Made by a program: the position numbers and the translations under genes | In this document: one piece after another, positions 38,634 through 50,800 of the stretch | How the letters are laid out: each line of letters begins with the position of its first letter | How positions within the stretch are numbered: the first letter of the stretch is position 1 | From: Ministeria vibrans ATCC 50519 | Lineage: Eukaryota; Opisthokonta; Filasterea | Assembly (NCBI GenBank): GCA_943704425.1 | Contig: CALSCP010001856.1 | Location: 10,409 to 71,343 of the forward strand | DNA length: 60,935 nt | Direction of reading: 5' to 3' | The notes under the pieces: generated by a model | What the model was told of the DNA's origin: nothing | Seen by the model: the letters and a program-made list of their open reading frames with translations, nothing else | Databases searched by the model: none

Positions 38634-38883
38634 GTAACAAAATAATAATAATAATTATTATAATAATAATGATTATTAATTTTTTTAATTTATTCAATTA
38701 TTCTAGAGTTTCGGTTGAGTTTGCAAGGTGGTCTGGCTGTGTCTTCGCGTGGTGACTGTACCATTAAAAATAAATGGGTTGTATTCTTTTTCTTCTTCTC
38801 AATTATTGCTGTTGTAGAATAGTATTGGCTGTTATAATGTTTATTGTTGTACAATCTCAAAAGATGCATGTCTCTCATGATCA
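38634..38883. other. Intergenic, AT-rich with ATT runs
   Basis: Short ATT/AAT runs near 38642-38680; otherwise no recognised element. It holds the LRR-kinase promoter and the 3' UTR of the adhesion GPCR. Confidence 0.5.
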
Positions 38884-41800
38884 TCAGACCGCGATTGAGT
38901 TCAAATATTCGTCTTCTTGCAACGCCGACAACTCGATTGAAAGACCCTCGACGGGGCGATCTAAACTCCCGCTGCTTTGGCTGCCACCAAATGGTCGAAC
39001 GAGCCGTCCGAACCAGCTCGTACGACGATTTTCAGAGGTAGCACTCGCGATTGGCATGGCATGTGCACCCCGGCCGCCTTCCTCAAACGACTCATCGTTG
39101 TCCGATACCCAATATTGTGCGCGGTCTGGAGTTTCAAAGTCGTAAGTGGACAGTGAACGAGTGCCGCTGACAGGCAAGGCATTGTTGCTGCTGCGGTTGA
39201 TGCGTGAGCGCGCCATTGGTGACGTGATGGGTGAGAGGGAATTGAGGGGAGACTGACTGCCGTGAAATACATTGAGGTGACTCGACGTGGGGCTTCCAAA
39301 AGGACTTGGAGTGGACGCGGCCAGAAGCCCGTACGAGCCGGTCTCCGGCGAGTAAGCGAGCGTCTGAAACGATGAGTGTGTCGTGGGCGGACTCGACAAG
39401 GGCGACGACGGCAACACAGTGAGACCCTGCACTTCGGACGAGCTCGAGGTGGCACGCAGCATCTCTGTGCGCGTTGCCGCGGAGCTTTTGTTGTCCTTGG
39501 ACGACGACTCGGACGATTTGCTACGGCTCGCCGACGTCTTGTGGCCTCGTTGCGACTGGCCCGTGCCACCACCTGTCCGCGTTGTGCCTCGGCTGGTCGC
39601 CGAGCGAGTGCGCAGTCGAATGGACGAGAGCAGCTCGAGGAAGCCAGAGCGAGCCTTTTGCGCAAGCACGTAGTTGACAAAGAGAAACAGCCCCAGGGCA
39701 CCGTTGCACACCGAGAAGAGGTAGTGCCACACCACAGAGGAGTGCGCAACCACAAAAAAGGCAAAGATCCACGAGGCACCGAGCAGAAACGCCAACGAAA
39801 TGGCCACCGACACGCGCGACTGTCGAAGGTGCGCTGGAAGTTGTTTCTGTTGACGTCGCAGCGACAAAACAATGCGAATGCACAGAGCCAGGTTGATCAC
39901 GAGCACCGTGGCAATAGGGGCGAACACGACAGCAATAAGACGCTCGCTCGACTCCACAAAACACACACTGCCAATGTTGACGTATGCTGAGCCAAAAGAA
40001 GTGGTTGGGAGTGCAGCCAAGGTGATCACGTAAATAAGCATGATGAGTGCGGGCACACCCACAACGGCAAGGGCCATGGCAACCACAATGCGTTTGGTGA
40101 GAGGGATCGCATCGCGAAGCAGCCGGTGAAAGCCCACGCCGATGCAGAGCACGGCCGTAAACTGCGCCAGAAGACTGTAGTGCAAAAGCATGCCAAGGGC
40201 GAAGCAACCCGAAGTGTTCGAGGGGGGCGCCACGAGTGAGTTGACAAGGAAAAAGAGCTCGGTGCAGAAAATGGCGGCGCTGCAAATCATCACAAGAATG
40301 ATCGGGCGAGTGCGCAGTTTGGGCACGGCCAGGTACACTGCGAGGAGACTGCCGCTGCCAAAGAGCGCCAGGGCGACGCCAATCCACGAGACGACAGCGA
40401 GTGCCGGCGCGTTGACAGCTGAGTGGAGCGCCGTGTAGCCATTGACGTCAAAGAGTACGGCAAAATTTGTCATGTGCGTGCAGTTGCAGGAGACACTTGA
40501 GGCTTTGCGCGCCACCACAACGCAGCCAGCGCTCGACCATTCCTGTGTGGCAAAGTCCCAAGCGACACATTGAAGGGATGCGTCGGACGGCACGTCGGTG
40601 GTAGTCAGTGGCAAACTGAGCGAGACGGAGGTGTTGAGTGGCAGAGGGTTAGGAAGCGAAAGTGACGAGAAGGTGGCCGTGAGCACGGGACTGACAATGA
40701 TCTGCGCTGAGGCATTAATATTGGCACGCGGGAAAAACGACTCGTCTGCCATCAAATTAAGTACGAGTGGGACACACGAGGCGCCAGTGGAAAGCACGCC
40801 GGAGGCGGAAGCAAGCGATGCTGCATTAAATGTGGTCAGGGGCACCGTACTCGTGGAGAGTGATGCAAGGCCAAAGCCGTTGCCACTTTGGGCCTGCCCC
40901 GAAAGCGTGAGAGCACCGTCGAGCGTGGAAAAGGAGCGACCGTGCATGGCACAAGAATCGCTGCTATTTTCTGGCAGTTGGAGCATTTGATGTGCCATAG
41001 ACTCCATCAGAGGTGCAGGGGACACGCCTGCGGCAACGATTGCCAAGGAGGAGCGCATCAGCGCTCCAAAAACCTCAGCGAGATTCTGCATGGTCTCATT
41101 GGAGGCCGAGTGTAAATTCGTAGAGACCAGGGTGGAATTGACGAAGGAAAGGAGGTCGTTGACTTCGGCGGGGGTGTGCAGCACAACGGGACTTGCGGTA
41201 AACGAGTGCGCGACCGCCGAGAGTGCAACAAGGCTGTCGTCATTGACAGGACTGCCCGCAAGTGCATGAAGTACGGTTGCCGTTGTGGTGGGCATTCCAG
41301 TGCCCACGAGAGACTGTGCGGTGTCGGCTGACGAGTGATACGTCTCGCAGAGCGTGCCAGTGCGATACAAAGGACACTCACAGGTAAAGCCATCGGCCGG
41401 GATGGAAAGACACGTGGCCGTTGCGTGACATGGTGACGACACACACCGATCGAGGTCCGTCTCACAGAGTTCGCCATCAAATCCTGCGGGGCACACGCAG
41501 CTGAAAGAGTCGGCGTGCGCCTCACAGGTGGCATCATTGAGACAGGGGTCGGACGAGCAGAGGGTGTCGGCACACGTGGTACCAAAGAACCCTTCGGGGC
41601 ACTGGCAAGTGCCGCTGGTGGAAACAAGACATTCGGCCTGGACACGTACGTGGAAATTGCTCCACTTCGTGTAGCCACTCACGTAACAGGTGTGCGTGCG
41701 CTGGTCGCACTTGGCATCCGATGCAAACGTGCCGTGTGCCAAGTATGGCTTGTTTACAATGGTGCGTTGCAGCAACTCACCAGTGGTCGCGTCCACATGT

Positions 41801-43568
41801 AGTGTGTACGCCTCAAAGACACTGTCAAAGTAGAAGACTCCAGCCATAAAGATCCGGTTGAGACTCATATCCACACTCAGTCCGAAACTGAGAAAAGAAA
41901 AACAAAAAGAAGAAAAAAAAAGGAGGGAAGGATCGAAATACACACAACGTCAGTGGATGAATTAAGAGGCATTAGGAACAACAACAAAAACAAAATACTT
42001 TTCTGCGTCTCCAGCATGCGGGTACGACACAAGCAACGTCTGTGTGAGATTCGCAGTGAGGCGGAGCAGGAAAGGCTGACGTGTGACGTTGGCGGCGACG
42101 GGGCCAGTCAGGTTGCCGTACGACGCACCGGCTGCGTAGACCGTGTCGAGCGAGGGCACGTAGAGTAACGAGCGACTGAATTAAATTAAAGTGGGGGAAA
42201 AAAAAAGTCAGACTGTTGACAAAAGGGAAACATTATGTCTTACATTTCTTCGTTGCCGAGTGTGCCGCCTTGGAAACTGGCTGCGGTTGAGAGGTCAGTT
42301 CCACGCAGTTTCAGAACAAAGTAATCGCGTGCGTCGGTCGAGGAAGGGTTCTCTTGCGTGTACAAGTGCTCGATAGTGTAGCCGGCGACAAAGACGTGCT
42401 CGCCCGTCGCGTCCCACACTGCTGCAAGTGCAGCGTCGTTCCCACCAAACTGGATGCCAATGCGTCGTGTCATTGTGCTCATGTCCACCAGAGCGACAAA
42501 GCAGTTGCCAACACCGGAGCCATAGACAGTACCATACGCCTCTCCGACAATAGCCATTTCATTGCTGACAGGATTATACGCACCGCCACGGCCGTAAAGA
42601 GTTGCACTGGCCTTGCTCTCTCGCCACGATCCAACAACACCACCACTGGTGTTAATCACCAAGATGAATGCATCAGTGAAACCTAATCAAAAACCCAAGG
42701 AGGAAATAATAATTAGTACCCACACAAAATAAGAGCAACCACAGCCCTTCAGCTACACATAACCCCTCCGCCATCGACCCACGAGTACGCTCCCGCAGCT
42801 AGCGCACACCCCCTCCCCCTTCGTACCAATGTGTGCGCCTTGAATGAAGTTGGTCGCGTCGGTCGCTCCATAGGCGTACAGCGTCGTCTCGTTGGTTGGC
42901 GAGGTGTACGACGAAAGGCCAAAGAGGGTCAAATCCCCCGCGGCCTCAAAGAGGAAGGCGCCAACTTCCGTTCCCGTCTACAAACGACACATGGGGGTCC
43001 GTCAGCATTACGTCAACAGAGCGTTTCGTGTGGCGCGCGCCGTTAAAACCCCACGCGAATGGGCAAGCGTGGGGACTGACCTGCATGTCAATGGACTTCA
43101 TGTGCAGCCGGAGACTAGCGCCCGGCGGCGGCGACAAGTGCGGGCTCGACTGGCTCAGGACGAGCACTTGGGCGCCAGCAGTGTCGAGCGCAATGAAACT
43201 CTTTTCTTCGATAAACGAGCGATTTCCCGCCGACATGGCGTATTCCTGATCGTAGGTTGGCGCACACGTGCTCTCAAGCACACATGAACCATTTTGGCAG
43301 GCTGGCGAGCAAGAAGCAACGCTCCCTATGAGAACAAGTTGTTTGCGTTGCGGGAGCAACCGTCAGAGAGAACCCACAAGAAGGAAAAAGGACGCATCGA
43401 CCGCCATCAACCACCCCAGCCGTCTGTCGAGTATCGATATTGATTAGGAAAAGCGAGCCCACGGCGATCGGGAGCATCGATAGGGCGCGTGGGTGTGCGA
43501 AGAAAGTGGGTTCCTCTCTCACCTTGCAATGAACACAGTACAGAAAACAGCACAACAACGACCCACAT
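38884..43568 (-). CDS. Adhesion-type GPCR with propeller-like region, EGFs, GPS and 7TM
   Basis: Signal peptide exon starts at 43568 (MWVVVVLLFSVLCSLQ). Next: CSPACQNGSCVLESTC (EGF-like), then a region of repeated short strands (DAFILVINTSGG, HVFVAGYTIEHLY, DTVYAAGASYGN, RIFMAGVFYFDS) resembling SBBP-type beta-propeller repeats. Several EGF modules follow (CQCPEGFFGTTC, CVCPAGFDGELC, CECPLYRTGTLC). A GAIN-like domain ends in a GPS motif (CVAWDF...CNCTHMTNFAVLF). Seven helices follow, from APALAVVSWIGVALALFGSGSLLAVYL to LFSVCNGALGLFLFVNYVLAQ, with family-2-like features. The approximately 300-residue tail is Ser/Thr-rich, ending DEYLNSIAV. Introns in the 5' half are short; most of the EGF-7TM part is one exon. 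Ligand and G protein unknown. Confidence 0.9.
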
Positions 43569-43732
43569 CCCGCTGTAGCCTGTAAGCAGTAAGCAGTAAG
43601 CAGAAGGGCGCTCTGTAAAGTAGAGCGGGTCGAACTGAATTTAATTGTGAATTTGTGTCTTGTGATGTTGAGTGATTGAACTTAGTGTAGACTTTTCATG
43701 GTAGAAAAATGAATATGAATAATAATTAAATT

Positions 43733-46401
43733 ATGCGTCTTTTGATCATCCTTGCTTGTTTGACGTTGACGTATGCCGATGTGGACCTAGTTTTCGTGGT
43801 GGTGCCTAGCGCGCCTTTAAATCAGACGAGACTCTCTCTCGCTCAACACCAAATTCAACAATCGATCCGTCTCTTAGACGATCCCAGCGTGCACTACGCC
43901 GTTGTGTGCGTGTGCGAAGACTCTCCACGGCATCGTACGATCCGCGTGGACCAGCCTCTGCGGCTTGTACAGCGCCAATCCGAGGAGGAGGAGGAGAAGG
44001 ACTATCAAATTCGCCGTCTGTGCGATATCTGTCGTTCCCCTTCCCCGCAAATAGGACCGATTCCAGCCGACACTGCCTCATGGGAGGAGGCCCACCACCA
44101 GTACACTCTGGACTATCTGGACGCTGTGTTGCGGTCTCTCCGCAACGAGGCTGCTCTCCCCTTTCGACCGCGCACCGATCGCCATTTCGTTGTGCTCGGC
44201 GGACTGGCGGCGCGCTACCGCAGTGCCGAGCAACGACGGGCCGACGCTCGCTCCACCGAGACTGACTTAGAACATCGTGGTAGTGTAGCGACGCTCATCA
44301 AGGAAATTGTGGACACTGCAACGTTGGCGCCAACGGGACTCACCTTTGTGCATGACACCAAAGTCGTGCCGATGGTCGAGGCAATTTGCGACCCAAGAGG
44401 GGCCGTCACATATGCCGATGGCTCACATTTCCAGGTGGCCCTGACGCTGTCCAATCTTATTGCTCTTGGCTCTGCCCCCGCCAGCACCCTCCAAGCGCAT
44501 CTTCTCAACAAGGTATGACCGAGCGAACCCCCTTGAATACCACACCCCTTCTCTTCATAATTGTCATTATATATGCTCATGTTCTTCTTGTATGCGTCGC
44601 AAGGGCATTACTGCTTCATGTCTGGATGTCATCGTGGCAATATCCGTGTCGACTGTCAGTAGCAAACGCAATGAGGCATCTCGACGCGCGCCCCTTGAGC
44701 TTGTCTACCCTTGGTCATTGGCACACAGCCACACTCGACGCGATTGCCTCTACGACAATGACTGCCCGCTCGATCAAGTGTGCTGTCCTCTTCGTGGATG
44801 TACTTACGAGCAGCCACACAAAGACAAGTGCGACGACGACCCCGCCGACCGCAATGCTGACAACAACGACAACGACAACGACAACGACTCGGCCCCGCTG
44901 CTTCGTTACATCCCTCGCTCGTCATATTGGAATGAAAAAAGAGACGGCTTCTGGTCTGCTCGTCAACTAGTCAACCAAGAGGGTAAGTCTCGCTCTCTTT
45001 TAAGTGTCATTTGACTCACCTTTGCGCTATGTTGTTTGTTTGTTTGTTTAGTGGATGTGCTCGAGTTGGAGTCGGCACAAGAGGAGTTTGCAGAACGAGC
45101 GGTTGCCGGAAGAGTCCCGCTGATCATTCGCAACTCGGTCACAAGTACATGGCGTGCCCTTAACACCACCAATAGAGGTATATGAATATGATAAATATGA
45201 TTAATGATTGTATTTTTTTGGCAAGTCGGGACTCAACCCGATCGGCCTTGTGACTCTAGAAGACCTTGCGTTGTGGCTACCCGACTCGCTGCGCCTTAAC
45301 GACGTCAAAGAGGCGACGAGCAGCAACACCGACGATCTGTTCTACGACACTGACACGCGCTCGGAACTCGCCGTCTCCTTTGCTGCGCCCCTCCCATACA
45401 TTGTACACCCGTCCATGTCGGCCCACACAGCCATTGCTCATCTTACAAACGCCTCACTTCCGCTTTTGTACGCCTTTGAACGCGTCCCTCCCTCTCTTCG
45501 CTTTGCCTTCCAGCCCAATGCCAAGCTTTTTCTCTCGCCCGACGACGAGCAGCTCTACAAACAGTTTGTATGGCTTTCCAGTGCCCGAGTGCGCACTCAC
45601 ACGCACGTTGACCAGGACCACAACTTCTTTGTCCAGCTCTATGGTGTCAAGCGCTTCACTCTCTTTATGCCCGATCAACAGGACAAAATGTGCTTTTTCC
45701 CTCGAACACACCCCATGTGGCACAAGGCATCGGTGGACTTCCGTGCGCCCAACCTATCTCTGTGTCCCGGGTACGCGCACGCCAGGACGATCACCGCCAC
45801 CCTCGCGCCGGGCGATGTGCTCTACGTGCCCCCCTTCACGTTCCACCATGTCGAAACGCTCTCACCGTCCGCCTCGCTCTCCACCTGGTCGCACGACATG
45901 CGAGTGTATGAGCATATGACAGCACTGTACAAGCATGAGCACAAGTTTGATATGCTTGCGTCGCACGACGGCAAACGCTTTGCCTTGCGCCTCTTTCTCG
46001 ATCTGCTGCTCGACAAGCTCTACGGTCGCAATGCTTCGCCCGCCTTCTTTCGCCACCTTCTCCAGACTCGCTTCTTGTCGCTCCCATCGCTCATACATCA
46101 CTATCCGTTCCATCTGGACCGCGACCGCACGCGCCTGTGCGACGCCACGCACATCCCGACGGCCCAGCATGTCATTGGGGACGTCACGCTCGACGCAGAG
46201 TCCCTCTATGGCCATCTCAGCCGCTTTGTTCCCGAAACACGCGACATTCTCACACGCGACTATGTCGAAGAACTTATTTTGAGTGTCGTCGGACTCGACG
46301 ACTTCCTTCCCTTTATGGTCTTTTGTTTTCTCGATGGACAGACCTATCGGCTGACTGATCCGTCGCTCGACGAACACGCCACCTTGTGGCAGTACAAGTG
46401 A
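43733..46401 (+). CDS. Second secreted JmjC protein with N-terminal extension
   Basis: The ATG at 43733 starts a signal peptide (MRLLIILACLTLTYA). An unrecognised domain of about 245 residues follows (DVDLVFVVVPSAP, HFVVLGGLAARYR, IALGSAPASTLQAHLLNK); the hydrophobic-strand entry could suggest a Rossmann or VWA-like fold, but that is weak. The next exon has a compact cysteine motif (DCLYDNDCPLDQVCCPLRGC) and an Asp/Asn-rich linker. The JmjC core lies in the last exon (45228-46401): RVRTHTHVDQDHNFFVQLYGVKRFTLFMP carries HxD, and DVLYVPPFTFHHVETL the distal His. Iron ligands are therefore intact. No C-terminal ER signal (ends TLWQYK). Head to head with the adhesion GPCR (about 165 bp). Substrate unknown. 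Confidence 0.82.
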
Positions 46402-46546
46402 CACGCGGCAATGAGAAAAAGAAGAGAAAGAGGAAGAGAAGGAGATAAAATAACCGTAGTAAAAGAGAGAGAGAGAGTGTGTGTGTGATTTGATTTGTAC
46501 ATTCGTATTTCATTAAGATTGTATTATTTTTGGAGGGGGGGTTTGC

Positions 46547-47723
46547 TTAGTCGTTTCCTTCCGCGCTTGTTTCGTTGCGAGTGAGATGGTAAACATCATA
46601 GCGATGGTTAAGAGCACGCGTAAGGTGCACGGGTGGGATGGTGGGACAGCCACCAAGGGCCCCCCAGCCAGGCGAGGGCACCTGGAAGAAGACACGACGG
46701 GCGCGTGCATGCACAAGGGCCATGGCACACATGACGCACGGCTCGTGTGTCAGGACAATGTCCATGCCGCTACACAGGTACTGTACGCGCTCCAATTCAA
46801 CTGCAGCGTGTGTGGCAAGGTCGACACCGGCCGCTAGCGCGTCCTGCTCCGCAATACGTAGCTGCAAAGCGCCTAATTCGCGCAGCAGAACCATCACCGT
46901 GTGGTCGAGCGAATAGTTGCGTCGTCGATCGCTTGTCGCCACGATGACCTCCCCGTCGTTTCCAATGACAGCCGCACCGTGCTCTGGGTGACCCTGTGCA
47001 CGTGCGACAGAGGCAGCAGCCCATGCTGCTTTGAGACCCGCATCGATCCGTTGCAACTCGGTCGGACTCAACGGATTGTCCGACAGCGCTCGCTCCAAAT
47101 CGTTGTTTCGATGAAAGACCGAGGGCCAGTAGCCGTTGCAAAAGGAAAATTGAGCGCGTGTGCGCGCGGCGACTTGGGGGACGTCGTAAATCGCCGCATC
47201 GGCAAAGGTGAGTTGACCCGGTAATGATGCAAGATCGACGCTTACACTCGCAAGCAACCTTCTCGCCAGCTCTGGGGCGTCCGGCTGGCCCGTCCCATCC
47301 ACCTCAACGACCCCAAGTAATACCTGTCAAAAGGAGGGGGCAAGCGTGTGAGCAGCAGCAGCAGCAGCAGTGAATAGAGAATCGTACTGTATTCTGCAAT
47401 GCTTTTTTACGCTGCCCGTTGGGCGGACTGCTGGCGTCGCTGGCGTCCGCAGCGGCACCCAGGTCATCTGTAGGTGTGTCCGGGGCGCTGGCCTCGGGGG
47501 CGTCGTCGCTATCGCTTCGCCGACGCTTTCTCGTGAGCACTTCGGTGCGGCGAACACGACGCAGATGCACCAGCGAGTCGGGCAGCGGCAGCACTGTGTT
47601 GAGGCGCGCCAGAAGCGCCCGCGTGTCGCGCGCCTCGTGTACGATCAGGGACACACACGGGCACAGCGGTACGTCTGCACGAGAGTTGGCGTCCGTCACG
47701 ATTGCGCGTGCCTTCAACGGCAT
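46547..47723 (-). CDS. ADAT3: tRNA adenosine deaminase subunit ADAT3 (Tad3)
   Basis: Non-catalytic partner of ADAT2 in the enzyme that makes inosine at tRNA position 34. The start at 47723 is MPLKARAIVTD. The N-terminal region (HLRRVRRTEVLTRKRRR) is charged and carries an acidic, alanine-rich linker. One intron (about 47325-47388) precedes VLLGVVEVDG. The deaminase domain has SLDHTVMVLL, with valine in place of the catalytic glutamate as expected for Tad3, then YLCSGMDIVLTHEPCVMCAMALVHAR and RVFF...GALGG, ending LNHRYDVYHL. Zinc ligands H and PCxxC are present. Tail to tail with the second JmjC gene; head to head with the p101-like gene. Confidence 0.93.
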
Positions 47724-47754
47724 TGCACAAAATCGAACAGAGATACGAGAAACG

Positions 47755-47786
<32 letters not shown>

Positions 47787-47796
47787 AAAAAAAAAT
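47755..47796. repeat. Poly-A tract upstream of ADAT3
   Basis: Nearly uninterrupted A run in the 175-bp divergent spacer between ADAT3 and the p101-like gene. On the ADAT3 strand it is poly-T upstream of the start codon. Confidence 0.9.
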
Positions 47797-47897
47797 TGAT
47801 CTGATTTCTGACCGAAGTCCATTAATTATTCGTAAATACCTGCACTGGAGCACTTTCTTGAGTCCAATTGACATCTTCGGTTTTCCTTTGCCCGGCC

Positions 47898-50800
47898 ATG
47901 TCACAGGGCCCGTCGGCAAACAAGAAGAAACAGGCTTCGTTTGCGGCGTCCGTCTCGCCTCCCTTACACACCATCCCTCCAGCGGCGGCGTCGCCCTCCG
48001 CAGGGACCAGCGTCCCATCGCACGGTGGTGCCGGCGCCGCAGGCGCGACAGGGGCTGCAGCCACAGCGGCCAGTGGCAGCAACAGTGCGTCGTCGTCTTG
48101 GACGGGCGCCTCGACGCTCCCTACCCCGCCAGTCGGCTCGGAACAGGCCCCCGCGTCGGGCGCCACCGACTCCGTACCAGTGATTTCCACGACGACGACG
48201 ACGGCAGCCGCCAGCGACGCCGAACACACGAGTGGCGAGTGTGTTTCGTTTGCCGAGTTTTTTGACTCGTCGGCAACCTTTCAGTTTGGGCAGTCAAGCG
48301 CTCTCGGCGGCGTATGGGCGCGTATCGCGGGTAGTCGTCGCGACGCCACGAGCTTTCTTGTGTGTCTCCTGTCAAAGCTGCTTGCGCTCGATCTCATTCC
48401 AGGTCACAACAGCGACTCGTCGGTGCGACAGATTGTTCGCATGTTGCTCGAGAGCGGCATCGACAACCCCCATTCGCTACTCTCACCGGCGGCTGCCGCA
48501 GCTGCCGCAGCTGCCTCAGAAGAACCCATCTCACGCACCATGCTGCGACAGGCGCTCGTCAGCACCATCCACTTCACCTGGTGCTACATTCCGTATGACT
48601 TTGCGTCGTTCCAGCTGCGCAAGGCGTTTCTCGCTTGGCACGCCGTGCGCGCCGGTGCAAACGCTCCTGGAAAGACATCATTTGAGAGTGAGGTCATCGA
48701 TCGACTTGTCAAGACGCGCAACTTTGACTGGGTCGAAAAATGGTCACTCGACTTTGTCGCCCTCTGCTTGCGCACTTGCACTGTCCTCGCGCAGAACCTC
48801 TGTCCTACTTCGACGGGAACGGGCCTTGCAGGCGGGGCCTCGTCGTCGGCCGCCGGCGACCTCAGTCAGCTTATTGGGAGTCTGGCCGCGAGCAGCGCCT
48901 CCCTCGCAGGTGCCTCGGGAAATTTCCTGGGTGATAGTGCCTCGGGCGGTGGCAGCGGTAGCGCTGGCGCTGGCAGTGGAAGTAGTAGCGGTGGTGGCGG
49001 TGGCGGTGGTGGTGGCGGTGGTGGCAGTGGCAGTGGCGGTAGCGGCAACACTGGGGTGAATGCGGTGCCGCACTTTGGCGGCGCCGGTGGTCAGGCGTCC
49101 GCTCTGACTGTGCCCATTGCTCCGCCCAATGCCCTTGATCTGTTTACGCCCCGTCTCCTCGCGCTCTCCCTGCTCCAACCGCTCTTTGAACAGCGCCTGC
49201 TGTCGGCTGACGGCCCCAATGTGCTCGTGCGCGACGTCATTGTTCGTCTGCGTCTCGCCGCCAACGCTCGCTCGCCCGCCGAAGGACGGGCCGCTGCGCC
49301 GCTTTTACTGCAAATGCTCGCGTGCATCATCCGCGTCTTCCCCGGCATGGATCCACCGCTTCTGCGCGAAACATACCAAATCGTCCGTCCCATGTTTGTC
49401 TTTCCACTTCCCATCGCCAGCGACGTCACCCAGGTGCTCAACATGCTCCTGCGCGAAATGAGCGCGCCCGGCAGCGAGCGACGCCAGGCCGTGCGTCTTG
49501 AGTACGACGCAGTGTTGCGCGACGAGAAACCCAAAGCCATGCCAGACTACTTTGCACACGCATTTGTCGACATGGCATGTCCCTCCGCACATCAACTTCA
49601 TGATGCTCTCAGCAAAAGAGTAAGAAAGAAAGAAGAAGAACAAAAACGGAAAAACAAAAAAAATGACTTTGAAGGTCGCTCTTGTCCTACCCCCAAAAAA
49701 GTTATTAAGCCTTTTTTCGTTCTTTCTTTTTTGTCTCAGGCGTTTATGACGGTTAAGGAGGTGCGCACTGAGTTGTTGTGTCACACGTTTCTGTCGTATT
49801 TTGGAGAGCTGACGGACATGAACAAGTTGCGGAGTCGCATCAAGGGAATGAGTGACAGTGAGTTGAGTGGACATCTAGCGACGGCGGAACTGGCCGTGGC
49901 AGAGTCACTGCGCACCGAGACGGACGAGGAGGCCGAGGTGATCATCAACACCAAACTTGCCGATGTGTACGAGGTGGTTATGACGGCAACGGCAGCAGCA
50001 GACGACGCTGCACCAAGAGAAGCACGTCACCGACTGGGTCGCTCCAACGATGAAGGGTTTGCTGAGAGCAGAGGCAACGGTGAAGATGGAGATGAGAACG
50101 CAGACGACGACGACGATAACAACAACAACAACAACGATGACGACGACGACGACGACGACGAGAACGACGAAGACGACGAGGACGAGGACGACGACGCTAC
50201 CGGCCGCCATGATGTAATGACAGGCGGAGGTGGGGGCGACGACAACTTGTTCCACCGCATCAAGTATGCCGATGCCAGCACAACCCACTTCCCCTTGTTA
50301 CGCTACCAGGTGAACGATTTGCCACGCGATGTGTTGTCGGGCCCCGACGCCGCCTACGGCACGGTGGGACCGACCATTACGGCGCACGGCGAGACGGTGG
50401 AGTTGAACATTCCACACTCAACTATGCTTGTGAGTCATTTGTTTGCGACGCTTCAGGAGCACTGCAGTTCGGGTCGCAGTGGCCCTATGCGCATTGTCGT
50501 AGCGGGCTGCGACAGTTCACTGAGCTGCATTGTGCGTGCATTGAGCATCATCATGTTCACGCAAACCGACCTGTACCTTCAGACACCCATTCAGCTGTAC
50601 ATTTTGCCGCTGTCGTCGGGCGAGCAGGCCGGCGAAATGACGCACGTTGGCCACTACCTCGCTCACATGGACGGCTGGTACGCGCACCGTGTGCTTCGTT
50701 CGTCGCACGCACTGCTCCAACTGCGCTTTCACTCGGCCGAATCCATGTGGTGCGACCTTGACCCGGCCTACCTGCTGCGCTCCAACATTGACGACTACGT

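Noticed and set aside
46547-47723. Catalytic tRNA or cytidine deaminase
   Set aside because: The catalytic glutamate position is valine (HTVM), as in the ADAT3 partner subunit.
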